Positions 8,806 through 17,816 of a stretch of 64,000 nt of DNA are shown here, piece by piece. Location of the stretch: the NCBI GenBank assembly GCA_016291185.1, contig JAEFAI010000006.1:1-64000 (forward strand). The letters run 5' to 3'. The notes under the pieces are model-generated. The model had not been told where the DNA came from and did not search any database. It saw only the letters and a list, made by a program, of their open reading frames with translations. The position numbers were made by a program, and so were the translations under genes. The first letter of the stretch is position 1; each line of letters opens with the position of its first letter. The stretch is from Bacteroidales bacterium (GTDB lineage Bacteria; Bacteroidota; Bacteroidia; Bacteroidales; UBA932).

Positions 8806-8905
8806 TTGTTAATAACTCTGTTGAAAAAAACAGATTCTCCCCCGGGCTTTTGCCCCTGAGATAGACTAAATTTGTACTTCGAGCGACCCTCCCAAGGGCG
8901 CGCTC
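8806..8905 (+). promoter_or_regulatory. nrdD upstream region: candidate operator, promoter and leader hairpin
   Basis: Three parts can be seen. TTGTTAATAACT followed by CTGTTGAAAA at 8806-8827 is an AT-rich motif resembling DnaA-box-like sequences. A -7 element TAAATTTG is at 8867-8874. A hairpin at 8881-8905 (GAGCG..CGCTC around CCCT..AGGG) would lie in the leader. No clear NrdR box was found. Confidence 0.4.
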
Positions 8906-8945
8906 TGTATTTGCTGACCACTGAAAAAAATCAACAAAACGCAAT

Positions 8946-11144
8946 ATGGACGTACGTAAAACCAACGGCTCTTTTGAAGAGTTCGACAAAGCCAAACTCG
9001 CCCGTGGTATTCACGAGGCCTACAAAACCGCAGGGGAGTACTGTGACGATTCGATCGTCGTCTCCATCATCAATAACCTGTATGTCTATGAAGGAATTAC
9101 CAGCCGGGAGATCCGCCGTCAGGTAGAGGAATCCCTGATGTCCGTGAACAAGAAGGTGGCGCATGCCTACATCGACAAGTTCGACGCGGACCTCGACCTG
9201 CGCAAGAAGCGCGACTTCATCAAAGACTACATCAAGGCCTCCAACGCCGCGACGGGCTCCAAGTTCGACGCCAACGCCAACGTCACCCGCAAGAACATCG
9301 TGACGCTGGGCAACGAGCTTTATAAGGAAAACAACATCAAGCAGAACCGCTATATCATGCAGGACAAGATCAAGGCCCTGTACGGCCGCGCCCTCGCGGA
9401 CCAGTACATCAAGGACCTCGAGTCGCATGTCCTCTACAAGCACGACGAGTCCGGCACCCCGGGTTTCCCGTACTGCGTCGCCATCACGATGTATCCTTTC
9501 CTCGTGAGCGGCCTGAAGGAGCTGGGCGGCGTGTCCATAGCCCCCACCGACCTCAAGAGCTTCTGCGGCGAGTTCATCAACCTCGTCTATTCCGTGTCCT
9601 CCCAGTTCATGGGCGCCGTGGCTACGCCGGAATTCCTGATGTACCTGGACTACTTCATCCGCAAGGACTACGGTGACGACTACCTCGAGCACCTGAACGA
9701 CGTCGTGGAGAACAACGTCAAGCAGCGCACGCTGGTCAAGGTCATCGACAACTACTTCCAGCAGGTCGTCCACTCGATGAACATGCCGGCCGGCAACCGC
9801 GGTTACCAGACGGTGTTCTGGAACATCGGCTACTTCGACAAGCCCTACTTCGAGGGCGTGTTCGGCGACTTCGTCTTCCCGGACGGCACGAAGCCGAAAT
9901 GGGAGACCCTCGACTGGCTCCAGCGCCACTTCATGAACTGGTTCAACGAGGAGCGCAACAACTACATTCTCACCTTCCCGGTGGAGACGATGGCCCTGCT
10001 GACCGACGGCGGCGACGACTTCGCCGACAAGGACTACGCCGACTTCACCGCCGAGATGTGGGCCAAGGGCCACAGTTTCTTCTGCTACCTCTCCAACAGC
10101 CCGGACTCCCTGTCCAGCTGCTGCCGCCTGCGCAACGAGATCCAGAAGGAGGACGGCCACAACCACACCACCCACCAGTACTCGATGGGTACGGCTTCCG
10201 TCGCCACGGGCTCCAAGTCCGTGATGACCATCAACCTGAACCGCCTGATCCAGGATGCCGTCCGCCGCTACTTCCAGGAGCGCCGCGGCGTCAACCTCGA
10301 GGCCGGCAAGCCTCTCAGCCCCGTGTCCCACTTCTACGACAAGGAGGACCTCTACAACAACTACATCGACAAGGATATCCGCGAGATGACCGAGCGGGTG
10401 CACAAATACCAGATCGCCTTCAACGAGATCATCAAGGACTTCCTGAAGGCCGACATGCTGGACGTTTACAAGGCTGGCTTCATCGATATGAAGAAGCAGT
10501 ACCTGACCGTGGGCGTGAACGGCCTGACCGAGGCCGCCGAGTTCCTGGGCCTGAAGGTCTCCCCGAATCCCGAGTACGGCGATTTCGTGAACTCGATTCT
10601 CGAGACCATCAACATCGCCAACCGCAAGGACCGCACCCCGGACGCCATGTTCAACACCGAGTTCGTTCCGGCCGAGAACCTCGCCGCCAAGAACTACAAG
10701 TGGGACAAGAAGGACGGCTACTTCGTCTCCGACAAGCACAACCTCTACAGCTCCTACTTCTATAACCCTGAGGATGTTGAGGTGTCGATGATCGACAAGT
10801 TCAAGCTCCACGGCGAGGACTTCGTGAAGTACCTCGACGGCGGCTCCGCCCTGCACATGAACATCGCGGAGCACCTGACCAAGGAGCAGTACAGGAGCCT
10901 GCTGAAGACGGCGGCCCACTACGGCACCAACTACTTCACCTTCAACTGCCGCAACACGGTCTGCAACGACTGCGGCCACATCAGCAAGGACACGCTTACC
11001 AAGTGCCCGAAGTGCGGCAGCGAGAATCTCGACTACCTCACGCGCGTGATCGGCTACCTCAAGCGGGTGTCCTCCTTCGCGGAGCCGCGCCAGATCGAGG
11101 CCCAGCATCGCTTCTACAATCCGAAGGACGTCCCGACCGCATGA
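8946..11144 (+). CDS. nrdD: Anaerobic ribonucleoside-triphosphate reductase, large subunit
   Basis: Glycyl-radical enzyme that reduces ribonucleoside triphosphates to deoxy forms under anaerobic conditions. The 732-residue protein begins with an ATP-cone regulatory domain (about 1-90, VRKTNGSFEEFDKAKL). The catalytic barrel includes the SCCRLRN segment near 394-400. A zinc site lies near 660-690 with two CxxC pairs (CNDCGH and CPKCGS). The glycyl-radical loop RVIGYL has its glycine at residue 703. Its activase nrdG overlaps by 4 nt (ATGA). This pairing indicates a strict or facultative anaerobe. All expected key residues are present. Confidence 0.97.
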   Translation: MDVRKTNGSFEEFDKAKLARGIHEAYKTAGEYCDDSIVVSIINNLYVYEGITSREIRRQVEESLMSVNKKVAHAYIDKFDADLDLRKKRDFIKDYIKASNAATGSKFDANANVTRKNIVTLGNELYKENNIKQNRYIMQDKIKALYGRALADQYIKDLESHVLYKHDESGTPGFPYCVAITMYPFLVSGLKELGGVSIAPTDLKSFCGEFINLVYSVSSQFMGAVATPEFLMYLDYFIRKDYGDDYLEHLNDVVENNVKQRTLVKVIDNYFQQVVHSMNMPAGNRGYQTVFWNIGYFDKPYFEGVFGDFVFPDGTKPKWETLDWLQRHFMNWFNEERNNYILTFPVETMALLTDGGDDFADKDYADFTAEMWAKGHSFFCYLSNSPDSLSSCCRLRNEIQKEDGHNHTTHQYSMGTASVATGSKSVMTINLNRLIQDAVRRYFQERRGVNLEAGKPLSPVSHFYDKEDLYNNYIDKDIREMTERVHKYQIAFNEIIKDFLKADMLDVYKAGFIDMKKQYLTVGVNGLTEAAEFLGLKVSPNPEYGDFVNSILETINIANRKDRTPDAMFNTEFVPAENLAAKNYKWDKKDGYFVSDKHNLYSSYFYNPEDVEVSMIDKFKLHGEDFVKYLDGGSALHMNIAEHLTKEQYRSLLKTAAHYGTNYFTFNCRNTVCNDCGHISKDTLTKCPKCGSENLDYLTRVIGYLKRVSSFAEPRQIEAQHRFYNPKDVPTA

Positions 11145-11611
11145 TCAAGTACGTCCCGGAGCTCACGGACATCGTCCTCGAGGAGATACCGGACAAAGTG
11201 ACCCTGGCAGTTGAAATCAGCAACTGCCGGGGTTCTTGTCCCGGGTGCCACTCGCCGTTCCTGAAGCGGGACATCGGCGAAGAGCTGACACCGGCCATCG
11301 TGGACAAGCTGATCGCCGACAACTTCGGGGTCAACTGCTTCCTGCTGCTGGGGGAGGGAAAGGATCCGCAGGCCCTGCTGGGGATTGCCGAGCACCTGCG
11401 CACGGCGCATCCGGACTTGGAGCGCGCCGTTTATTCCGGACGTCCCGAGGTGGAGCCGGAGATCTACGCCGCGTTCGACTACGTCAAAGTCGGCCCCTAC
11501 GTGGAAGCGGCCGGTCCGCTCAACAGTCCGACGACCAACCAGCGTCTCTACCACCACGGGGAGGACATTACGTTCCGCTTCTGGCACAAAGGACTGGAAG
11601 ACAAGCAGTAG
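11141..11611 (+). CDS. nrdG: Anaerobic ribonucleotide reductase activating protein (radical SAM)
   Basis: 156-residue radical SAM activase that installs the glycyl radical on NrdD, using a 4Fe-4S cluster and S-adenosylmethionine. The cluster motif is CRGSCPGC with cysteines at 29, 33 and 36, the CxxxCxxC spacing of the family. The ATG at 11141 overlaps the nrdD stop, and this start gives the natural N-terminus MIKYVPELTDIV; a longer in-frame reading from 11003 would only translate nrdD sequence in another frame. Length is typical of short activases. Translational coupling with nrdD fits a fixed stoichiometry of enzyme and activase. Confidence 0.95.
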   Translation: MIKYVPELTDIVLEEIPDKVTLAVEISNCRGSCPGCHSPFLKRDIGEELTPAIVDKLIADNFGVNCFLLLGEGKDPQALLGIAEHLRTAHPDLERAVYSGRPEVEPEIYAAFDYVKVGPYVEAAGPLNSPTTNQRLYHHGEDITFRFWHKGLEDKQ

Positions 11612-11660
11612 CTTATCTTCCTTTTTTTGTTTATATTCGCCCAAAATCTACCACAGTATT

Positions 11661-13580
11661 ATGCATTTGTTAACCGTTCTTCTGTCGCTGCTGCCGGTCC
11701 TGTCCGGCCCCGACGCCCGGCTCCAGGTGTCCTTCGAGGATGCCGCCGGCCAGCTCCGCTACACCGTCGCCTACGACGGCAAAACCCTCGTGGCCCCGTC
11801 CCTGCTGGGCCTCCAGACCAACGAAATCGACTATACCCGCCTGGAATGCGTGTCCGTGGACACGCAGGAGGGGCGCGATACCTACGTGCTTGACCGGATC
11901 AAGGCCTCGCACATCGACCACGCAGCGCTGAGCGCCGTGCTGCACTGCCAGAATCCCGATGGCCGCAAGATTGACATCGAGTGGCACCTGACAGCTAACG
12001 ATGCGGCCTTCCGTTATGTCATTCCGCGCGAAGGCGAGACGGGCAGCGTGCGCGTGCTCCGCGAGACGAGCGCGTTCCAATTTCCCGAAGGGACGACCGG
12101 CTTCCTGACCCCGCAGAGCGACGCAATGATTGGCTGGAAGCGCAGCAAACCCAGCTATGAAGAGCACTACACCCTCGACGCGCCGCTCGCGCAGCGTTCG
12201 CAGTACGGCCACGGCTACACGTTCCCGTGCCTGTTCCGCGTGGGCAGCGACGGCTGGGTGCTGGTCAGCGAGACGGGTGTGGACAGCCGCTACTGCGCAT
12301 CGCACCTGTCCGACTATGACGCTGCCACCGGTTACACGATTGCCTTCCCGATGCCGGAAGAGAATAATGGCAACGGCACCGTGGAGCCGGCCTTCAGCCT
12401 GCCCGGCGCCACGCCCTGGCGCACGATCACCGTGGGAGCCGATCTCGCTCCGATCGTGGAGACGACCATCGCTTTCGACGTCGTGACCCCGCGTTACGAG
12501 ACCACCCGCAGCTACCGCTACGGTAAGAGCAGCTGGAGCTGGATCGTCTGGCAGGATGCCAGTATGAACCACGACGACCAGGTGGCCTACATCGACCTGG
12601 CGGCCGCGATGGAGTGGCCTTACATCCTCATCGATGCGGGCTGGGATCAGGAATTCGGCCACGCCGGCATGGAAGAGCTGGTGCGCTACGCCCGCAGCAA
12701 GGGCGTGGACGTGTTCCTGTGGTACTCCTCCAGCGGCTGGTGGAACGATATCGTCCAGAGTCCGGTGAACGTGATGTGCGACCCGCTGGCGCGCAAGCCG
12801 GAAATGCGTTGGATGGAAAGCATCGGCGTGAAGGGCATCAAGGTGGACTTCTTCGGCGGCGACAAACAGGAAACGATGCGCCTGTACGAGGCGATCCTGA
12901 GCGATGCCGACGACCACGGCCTGATGTGCATCTTCCACGGTGCGACCCTGCCGCGCGGCTGGGAGCGGATGTATCCGAATTATGTCGGCAGTGAGGCCGT
13001 CCTGGCCTCTGAGAATATGATCTTCGGCCAGAACCACTGCGACCTGGAGGCCATGCACGCAGCCCTGCACCCGTTCCTGCGCAACACGGTGGGCTGCATG
13101 GAGTTCGGCGGCGTGTTCCTGAACAAGCGGCTGAACCGCGCCAACGGTGCCCCGGGCCCCGGCGGCCGTGTCTTCGGCACGCAGCGCCGCACCACGGATG
13201 CGGCCGAGCTGGCCGTGGCGGTGCTCTACCAGAACCCGATCCAGAATTTCGCGCTCACGCCCAATAATCTCACGGATGCGCCCGCGCTGGCCATCGACTT
13301 CATGAAGGCGGTGCCGACGACCTGGGACGAGACGCGTCTGATCGACGGCTATCCCGGTCGCTACATCGTGCTGGCGCGCCGCCAGGGTACGACCTGGTAC
13401 GTGGCGGCGATTAACGCCGGCGACGAGCCTGTGAAGCTCGATGTGAAGGCCGTGGAAGCCCGCCTGGGCGGCACGGCCCGGGTGCTGAGTACGGGCAAGG
13501 ACGGCCTTCAGGCCGCCCCTGCACCGAAGAAACCGATCAGCATCGCCCGGAACGACGGTGCCGTTCTCGTCATTCGGTAG
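11661..13580 (+). CDS. Glycoside hydrolase family 97 (alpha-glycosidase)
   Basis: 639-residue secreted GH97 enzyme with a short N-terminal signal peptide (MHLLTVLLSLLPVLSG). The N-terminal beta-sandwich spans about 20-270; the catalytic TIM barrel begins near SWSWIVWQDASMNHDD (about 290-305), followed by a C-terminal beta domain. The segment GIKVDFFGGD puts an aspartate at residue 396, where retaining GH97 members have their nucleophile; inverting SusB-type enzymes lack it. This suggests the retaining branch, which includes alpha-galactosidases, but the substrate is inferred. The ATG at 11661 is the first start giving a signal peptide. It is convergent with the HTCS gene and belongs to the same polysaccharide locus. 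Confidence 0.92.
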   Translation: MHLLTVLLSLLPVLSGPDARLQVSFEDAAGQLRYTVAYDGKTLVAPSLLGLQTNEIDYTRLECVSVDTQEGRDTYVLDRIKASHIDHAALSAVLHCQNPDGRKIDIEWHLTANDAAFRYVIPREGETGSVRVLRETSAFQFPEGTTGFLTPQSDAMIGWKRSKPSYEEHYTLDAPLAQRSQYGHGYTFPCLFRVGSDGWVLVSETGVDSRYCASHLSDYDAATGYTIAFPMPEENNGNGTVEPAFSLPGATPWRTITVGADLAPIVETTIAFDVVTPRYETTRSYRYGKSSWSWIVWQDASMNHDDQVAYIDLAAAMEWPYILIDAGWDQEFGHAGMEELVRYARSKGVDVFLWYSSSGWWNDIVQSPVNVMCDPLARKPEMRWMESIGVKGIKVDFFGGDKQETMRLYEAILSDADDHGLMCIFHGATLPRGWERMYPNYVGSEAVLASENMIFGQNHCDLEAMHAALHPFLRNTVGCMEFGGVFLNKRLNRANGAPGPGGRVFGTQRRTTDAAELAVAVLYQNPIQNFALTPNNLTDAPALAIDFMKAVPTTWDETRLIDGYPGRYIVLARRQGTTWYVAAINAGDEPVKLDVKAVEARLGGTARVLSTGKDGLQAAPAPKKPISIARNDGAVLVIR

Positions 13581-13679
13581 TCGAAGCGGCAGTTCCCGTT
13601 TCTCCGCTATCGTGTTGCACTTCGCTACACACGACCCTATCTGGGTGAACGGCTGCGAAACGGGAGCTGCCGCTTCGAC
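13580..13679. repeat. Long inverted-repeat element B, filling the GH97/HTCS gap
   Basis: Arms of 23 nt at 13580-13602 and 13657-13679 are complementary with one mismatch. The interior contains TCGTGT..ACACGA and a CCC..GGG hairpin, giving a three-stem shape. The element starts at the last base of the GH97 stop codon and ends 3 nt before the HTCS stop codon, so it takes up the whole gap. The arm shares GGCAGTTCC..GTTT with element A. Confidence 0.75.
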
Positions 13680-13682
13680 CAA

Positions 13683-16600
13683 CTAATCTTTGAGATTTTT
13701 AACGAACGCCGAAGGAGAAATGTTGAACTGCTTCTGGAAGCTGGTCGCGAAATACGACGGTGACGAGAAGCCAACCATGTAAGCCACTTCGTTGACCCGG
13801 TATTTCTGGGAAGAGAGCATCTCGGCCGCCTGCTTCAGGCGGCTGAGTCGTATGTACTCGTTGATATTGAGGCCGGTGTTGGCCTTCACCTTGCGGTACA
13901 GCGTACTCTTGCTGGTGCCGATCAGGGTCGTGAGCGTCTCGATGCTGAGGTCCTGCTCCGCCAGGTGCTTCATCACGATGCTGTGCAGCTTCTCCATGAA
14001 CTCCTCATCCATCTTGCTGGTATTCACGCTGTTGAAGTGCGTGAGCGGGGAGTCGGTAAACTGCTTGTAGGCGATGTCGCGGTTCCTGAACAGACTGGCG
14101 ATATTGGCTCGCAGCAGGGCAATCGGGAACGGCTTCTCGATGTAGCCGTCCGCGCCTACCTTGAGGGTCTGCAGGCGGGTTTCCATACCCACGGCGGCGG
14201 TCAGCAGCAGCACGGGCAGGTGGCTGAACTCCATGTTGGTCTTGATGTAGTTGCAGAGCTGGCAACCATCCATCAGCGGCATCATGATATCGCTGACCAC
14301 GAGGTCGATACGCTCTTCCTGCAGCTTTTCCACAGCATCCTGGCCGTTGGCGGCGGTGATGACGTTGTACTCGTCTGACAGCTCGCCGGCCAGATAGCCG
14401 CGCATTTCGGCGGAGTCCTCGACGATGAGAAGCGTGTGGCGGCTGCTGTCGAAGTCGGTGTTGCGCGTGTCGTCTTCGGTCCGTTTGCGGTCCTCGATGC
14501 GGATCGGCTCCGGCTGTTCCACCGGCAGCTCGAGCACGAAGGAGTTGCGGTCCTTGGCGCTGGTGTCGAGGTAGAGCTTGCCGTTGTGCAGCGATGCGAG
14601 GGTGCGGGCGAAAGCCAGGCCGAGACCGGTGCCCTGGCTCTTGCGCTCCTCGCCGACCTGGTAGAAGACTTCGAAGATCTTCTCGCTCTCGCGGGCGGGA
14701 ATCTTGTCGCCGTTGCTGTCCACCCGCAGGATGGCGGTCTTGCCGTCGTCGGACGGCTTCAAGGACAGCTCGATGCGGTCTTTCGTGTATTTTACGGCGT
14801 TGGAGAGCAGGTTGCTGACAATCTTCTCCACGGAGTCGCGGGCGCACATAATTTCGAACGGCTGGTCCGGAATGTCCTCGCGCAGGGTGATCTTCTGCTC
14901 TTCGGCCATTTGCTCGAAATAGCGGCAGGACTTGTTGACGATGGTGCAGAGGTCCTCCTTGAGGAAGACCGGCTTGATCTCGTTCTGCTCCATGCGGCGC
15001 AGGTCAAGCAGCTGGTTGGTCAGGCTGAGCAGGCGGTCGGTGTTGGCCTGGATGGTGAGCAGGTCCTTCTCTGACTCCGGGGTGTAGTTCTTCTCCTCGA
15101 TCAGCTTGTCGAGCGGCATCTTGATCAGCGTCAGCGGAGTGCGGATCTCGTGGGTGATATTGGTGAAGAAGTTGATCTTCGCGTCGTAGATTTCTTTCTG
15201 CTTCTGGTTCTCCATTCGGGACAGATGGCGTGCGCGGTCGCGGCGGCGCTTCTGCTCCCATTCGTACAGGAAAAGCGCCATCAGGGCGAACAGGAGGGCG
15301 ATGTAGATGATTTTGGCCGTCTTGCTCCAAAGGGCCGGCGCCAGGATGTCGAGTTCCAGGGTTTGCCGGGCGTCTTCGTTGTCCAGGCCGACGATGGCGA
15401 CGTCAAATACATAGTGTCCCGGACGCAGGCCGGTGAATTTGACCTGGTTCTCCGTGGTGGACGGTGTGGAGAGGAAGGTGCGGTTGTTGCGCTTCAGGGT
15501 CCAGGTATAGGTGGTCTGCCGGATGACGGAGTAGTCGGGCGTGGCGTAGCTGATGGACAGCAGGGAAGCGTCGCGGGACTTGACGCTCAGGTGTTTGGAG
15601 CGGATGGTGGAACGTCCGTCCTCGTGCAGGCGGACGGTGCGCTCGGCGTTGGTCGCCTCGATGTCCGTGATGTAGAGGGCGTGGTTCATCGCGGCTTTCT
15701 TGATCTTGCTGGGCGAGAAGCCTGCCAGGCCCTGGGTGTTCCCCATGAAAATGTAGCCGCTGCGGGTCATCAGGGATGCGCCGTAGGAGAACTGGGCGCC
15801 CAGGATCTGCTGCCGGTCTTCGATGTAGCCTTGGATGCTGAGCGTCTCCCCGTCAATGCGCACGATGCCGCGGGTGGTGGAAACCCAGAGGACACCGTCC
15901 TCGTCTTCCGCCACGGCGCAGGTCACGTTATTGTTGAAGCTGTCGGTGCGCGGGAATGCGTGCAGCCGGAGGTTGGACAGATTCGGGTTGGGGTCCGTAT
16001 AGCAGAGGCCGCCGCCTTCGGTGGTGATCCAGATGCGGTGCCGGCTGTCTTCGAAGAAGGAGGTAATGCGGTCGGCGGTCAGCCCACGGTCGGAATCCAC
16101 CGTGAGGTGGGACAGACCGTTTCCGCCGCTGTCGCGGCAGAGGAAACCGTCGCCGTAGGTGCCGATCCACAGGTTCCCGCGGCTGTCCTCGAACAGGCAG
16201 TGGACGAATTCCTTGCAGGGCGGCTCGACCGGCACGAACTGATCCTGCTCCGGATCCAGGACATACAGGTTGCGCTGCCCGCCCGTGAAGATGCGGCCGT
16301 CGGTGGTCCTGAGCCCGCATCCGTTGGCGCCGGATATGGTGTAATGCTTTTTGATAACGTGGCGCTTGCGGTCGTAGCGGTACACGCCGCCTCCGAAGGT
16401 ATGGATCCAGAGGTCGTCGCCGTCGGCCGTGATCTGCTGCATGTTCAGCGCCGGGGAGAGCTCAAAACTCTCGTTGGTGCCGCGGTCGGCGGAGATGAAG
16501 TTGAGGCCGCCGTCTTCGGTGCAGAACCAGATGTTCCCGTCGTCGTCCGTGACGATGGAGCGCACGATGGAGCCGATCATCGACTTGGGGCTCGGGTTGG

Positions 16601-17591
16601 GGTAGAACAGCATGAAAGTGTCCTGCTTGTTCTCCCAGACATTGATGCCGTTGTAGTAGGTGCCGATCCAGACGTTGCCCTGACGGTCCTTGCTCAGGCT
16701 CGTGGCCAGGTTGGCGGCCAGGGAGTGCGGATCAGCTTCCTCGGGGTGCAGCTCGATCAGCTCGTTCGAGTTCAGATTCTGGATGAAAAGACCATGGGAG
16801 GAGGCAATCCAGTATTCGCCCGGCACACGCTCGAGGATCTGCCGGACTTCGAGGCCCCGGCTTCTGGTGGAAAACACTTCCGTGGCGGTCAGGTTGAGGT
16901 TGGTCGTGTTGATGAGCAGGACCTGGTCCGCCGTAGAAACCAGCAGGTTGCCGTTCTGGGCCGGTTCGATGTCGGTCAGGTGATGGGGCAGCGACGTCTC
17001 CTCAAACGCGTCGCTGCGCTTGTTGTAATTATACAGCTTTCCGTTGCCCATCACGGCCCATACGGCGTCGTTGCTGTCCACGGCTATCTTGCGGGGAAAG
17101 CTGCTGCCGGCGGCGTACGCCTTGATTTCGCCGGAGGCTTTGATGTAGCGGTAAATTTTGTCTCCCGTGAGCCAGATGCTTCCCTTCCCGTCCGGCTGGA
17201 GATCATAACTGGCGCCGGTGCCCAGGCGTCCCAGACGCTCGGTCTTGCCGGTGAACGGGTCGTAGTAGCCCACGCCTTCCGAGGTACTGAACCAGATCAG
17301 ACCGTCCTCGTCCTCCGCGATGTCCACGGTCGCCAGCTTGGTGATGTCGTTGCCTCCTTCCGCCGGATCCGGGCTGCGGAAGTCGTAGCCGTCGAATCGG
17401 GTCAGACCGTCGCGCGTGCCGATCCAGACGAATCCGAAACGGTCCTGGTAGGTGCAGTGGATGGTATTGGAGGGGAGACCTTCGTGGGTGGTGAAGTGGC
17501 CGAAGTAGTAGTAGGACGCGGCCTGAACGGGTCTGGCGAGCAGGCCGACAATCAGCAGGAAGGGGAGTAAGGCGTGTCTCATCGGGACCAT
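13683..17591 (-). CDS. Hybrid two-component system sensor/regulator (HTCS)
   Basis: A 1302-residue one-protein sensor and transcription factor controlling polysaccharide genes. Order: signal peptide (about 1-24); periplasmic sensor of repeated reg_prop beta-propeller blades (for example GFVWIGTRDGLTRFDG) to about 690; Y_Y_Y domain about 700-755; one membrane helix near 760-780; histidine kinase with NITHEIRTPLTL (histidine near 815) and ATP-binding NLLSNAVKYT near 930 and GTGLGLAF; receiver domain from about 1053 with phospho-acceptor aspartate in VVSDIMMP near 1100; AraC-type DNA-binding domain in the last 100 residues. All phosphotransfer residues are present. A start at 17582 is also possible. 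It is divergent from the SusC/SusD pairs and likely activates them on binding an oligosaccharide. Confidence 0.96.
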   Translation of the reverse strand: MVPMRHALLPFLLIVGLLARPVQAASYYYFGHFTTHEGLPSNTIHCTYQDRFGFVWIGTRDGLTRFDGYDFRSPDPAEGGNDITKLATVDIAEDEDGLIWFSTSEGVGYYDPFTGKTERLGRLGTGASYDLQPDGKGSIWLTGDKIYRYIKASGEIKAYAAGSSFPRKIAVDSNDAVWAVMGNGKLYNYNKRSDAFEETSLPHHLTDIEPAQNGNLLVSTADQVLLINTTNLNLTATEVFSTRSRGLEVRQILERVPGEYWIASSHGLFIQNLNSNELIELHPEEADPHSLAANLATSLSKDRQGNVWIGTYYNGINVWENKQDTFMLFYPNPSPKSMIGSIVRSIVTDDDGNIWFCTEDGGLNFISADRGTNESFELSPALNMQQITADGDDLWIHTFGGGVYRYDRKRHVIKKHYTISGANGCGLRTTDGRIFTGGQRNLYVLDPEQDQFVPVEPPCKEFVHCLFEDSRGNLWIGTYGDGFLCRDSGGNGLSHLTVDSDRGLTADRITSFFEDSRHRIWITTEGGGLCYTDPNPNLSNLRLHAFPRTDSFNNNVTCAVAEDEDGVLWVSTTRGIVRIDGETLSIQGYIEDRQQILGAQFSYGASLMTRSGYIFMGNTQGLAGFSPSKIKKAAMNHALYITDIEATNAERTVRLHEDGRSTIRSKHLSVKSRDASLLSISYATPDYSVIRQTTYTWTLKRNNRTFLSTPSTTENQVKFTGLRPGHYVFDVAIVGLDNEDARQTLELDILAPALWSKTAKIIYIALLFALMALFLYEWEQKRRRDRARHLSRMENQKQKEIYDAKINFFTNITHEIRTPLTLIKMPLDKLIEEKNYTPESEKDLLTIQANTDRLLSLTNQLLDLRRMEQNEIKPVFLKEDLCTIVNKSCRYFEQMAEEQKITLREDIPDQPFEIMCARDSVEKIVSNLLSNAVKYTKDRIELSLKPSDDGKTAILRVDSNGDKIPARESEKIFEVFYQVGEERKSQGTGLGLAFARTLASLHNGKLYLDTSAKDRNSFVLELPVEQPEPIRIEDRKRTEDDTRNTDFDSSRHTLLIVEDSAEMRGYLAGELSDEYNVITAANGQDAVEKLQEERIDLVVSDIMMPLMDGCQLCNYIKTNMEFSHLPVLLLTAAVGMETRLQTLKVGADGYIEKPFPIALLRANIASLFRNRDIAYKQFTDSPLTHFNSVNTSKMDEEFMEKLHSIVMKHLAEQDLSIETLTTLIGTSKSTLYRKVKANTGLNINEYIRLSRLKQAAEMLSSQKYRVNEVAYMVGFSSPSYFATSFQKQFNISPSAFVKNLKD

Positions 17592-17597
17592 TAATAT

Positions 17598-17624
17598 AAT
17601 AATGGCCGCAAGTTAGCCATTATT
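17598..17624 (-). promoter_or_regulatory. Palindrome over the HTCS promoter (candidate operator)
   Basis: AATAATGGC at 17598-17606 and GCCATTATT at 17616-17624 form a perfect 9-bp inverted repeat around a 9-nt spacer. The spacer holds TAACTTGC on the minus strand (17608-17615), close to a -7 element for the HTCS gene. A protein binding both arms would cover the promoter; alternatively it forms a leader hairpin. Confidence 0.5.
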
Positions 17625-17625
17625 C

Positions 17626-17658
17626 TTTAAAAAATGGATTCAATCATTTTAAAAATGG
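17626..17658 (+). promoter_or_regulatory. Direct repeats, candidate HTCS binding sites
   Basis: TTTAAAAAATGG at 17626-17637 and TTTAAAAATGG at 17648-17658 are direct repeats with their ATGG ends 21 bp apart, two helical turns. They lie about 86-118 bp upstream of the first SusC -7 element. AraC-type regulators such as the HTCS output domain usually bind direct repeats. The assignment is inference. Confidence 0.4.
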
Positions 17659-17719
17659 GGTCCGAATTAATTTTTTTTCAAAATCGCCCTGCTTAATTCG
17701 TGAAATTACTGCGTTAAAA

Positions 17720-17816
17720 TTGAACAAATGAGAAAATTTTTTGTATATTTGCGTAAATGTTAGCACTAAACTAAACATGGGTCCGCAAACCCTTTTAACC
17801 AAATATTATTAATTCT
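17720..17816 (+). promoter_or_regulatory. Promoter and conserved leader of susC copy 1
   Basis: A TTG at 17720-17722 and the -7 element TATATTTG at 17744-17751 form a Bacteroidota promoter. The leader carries GGGTCCGCAAACCC (small hairpin) and TTTTAACCAAATATTATTAATTCT just before the start codon. Nearly the same promoter and leader precede the second susC. Confidence 0.7.

Noticed and set aside
17777..17816. Short upstream reading frame (ATG GGT CCG CAA ...) in the leader of the first susC
   Set aside because: In the second copy two single-base insertions put it in frame with susC with no stop, so the peptide is not conserved; conservation is better explained at DNA or RNA level.
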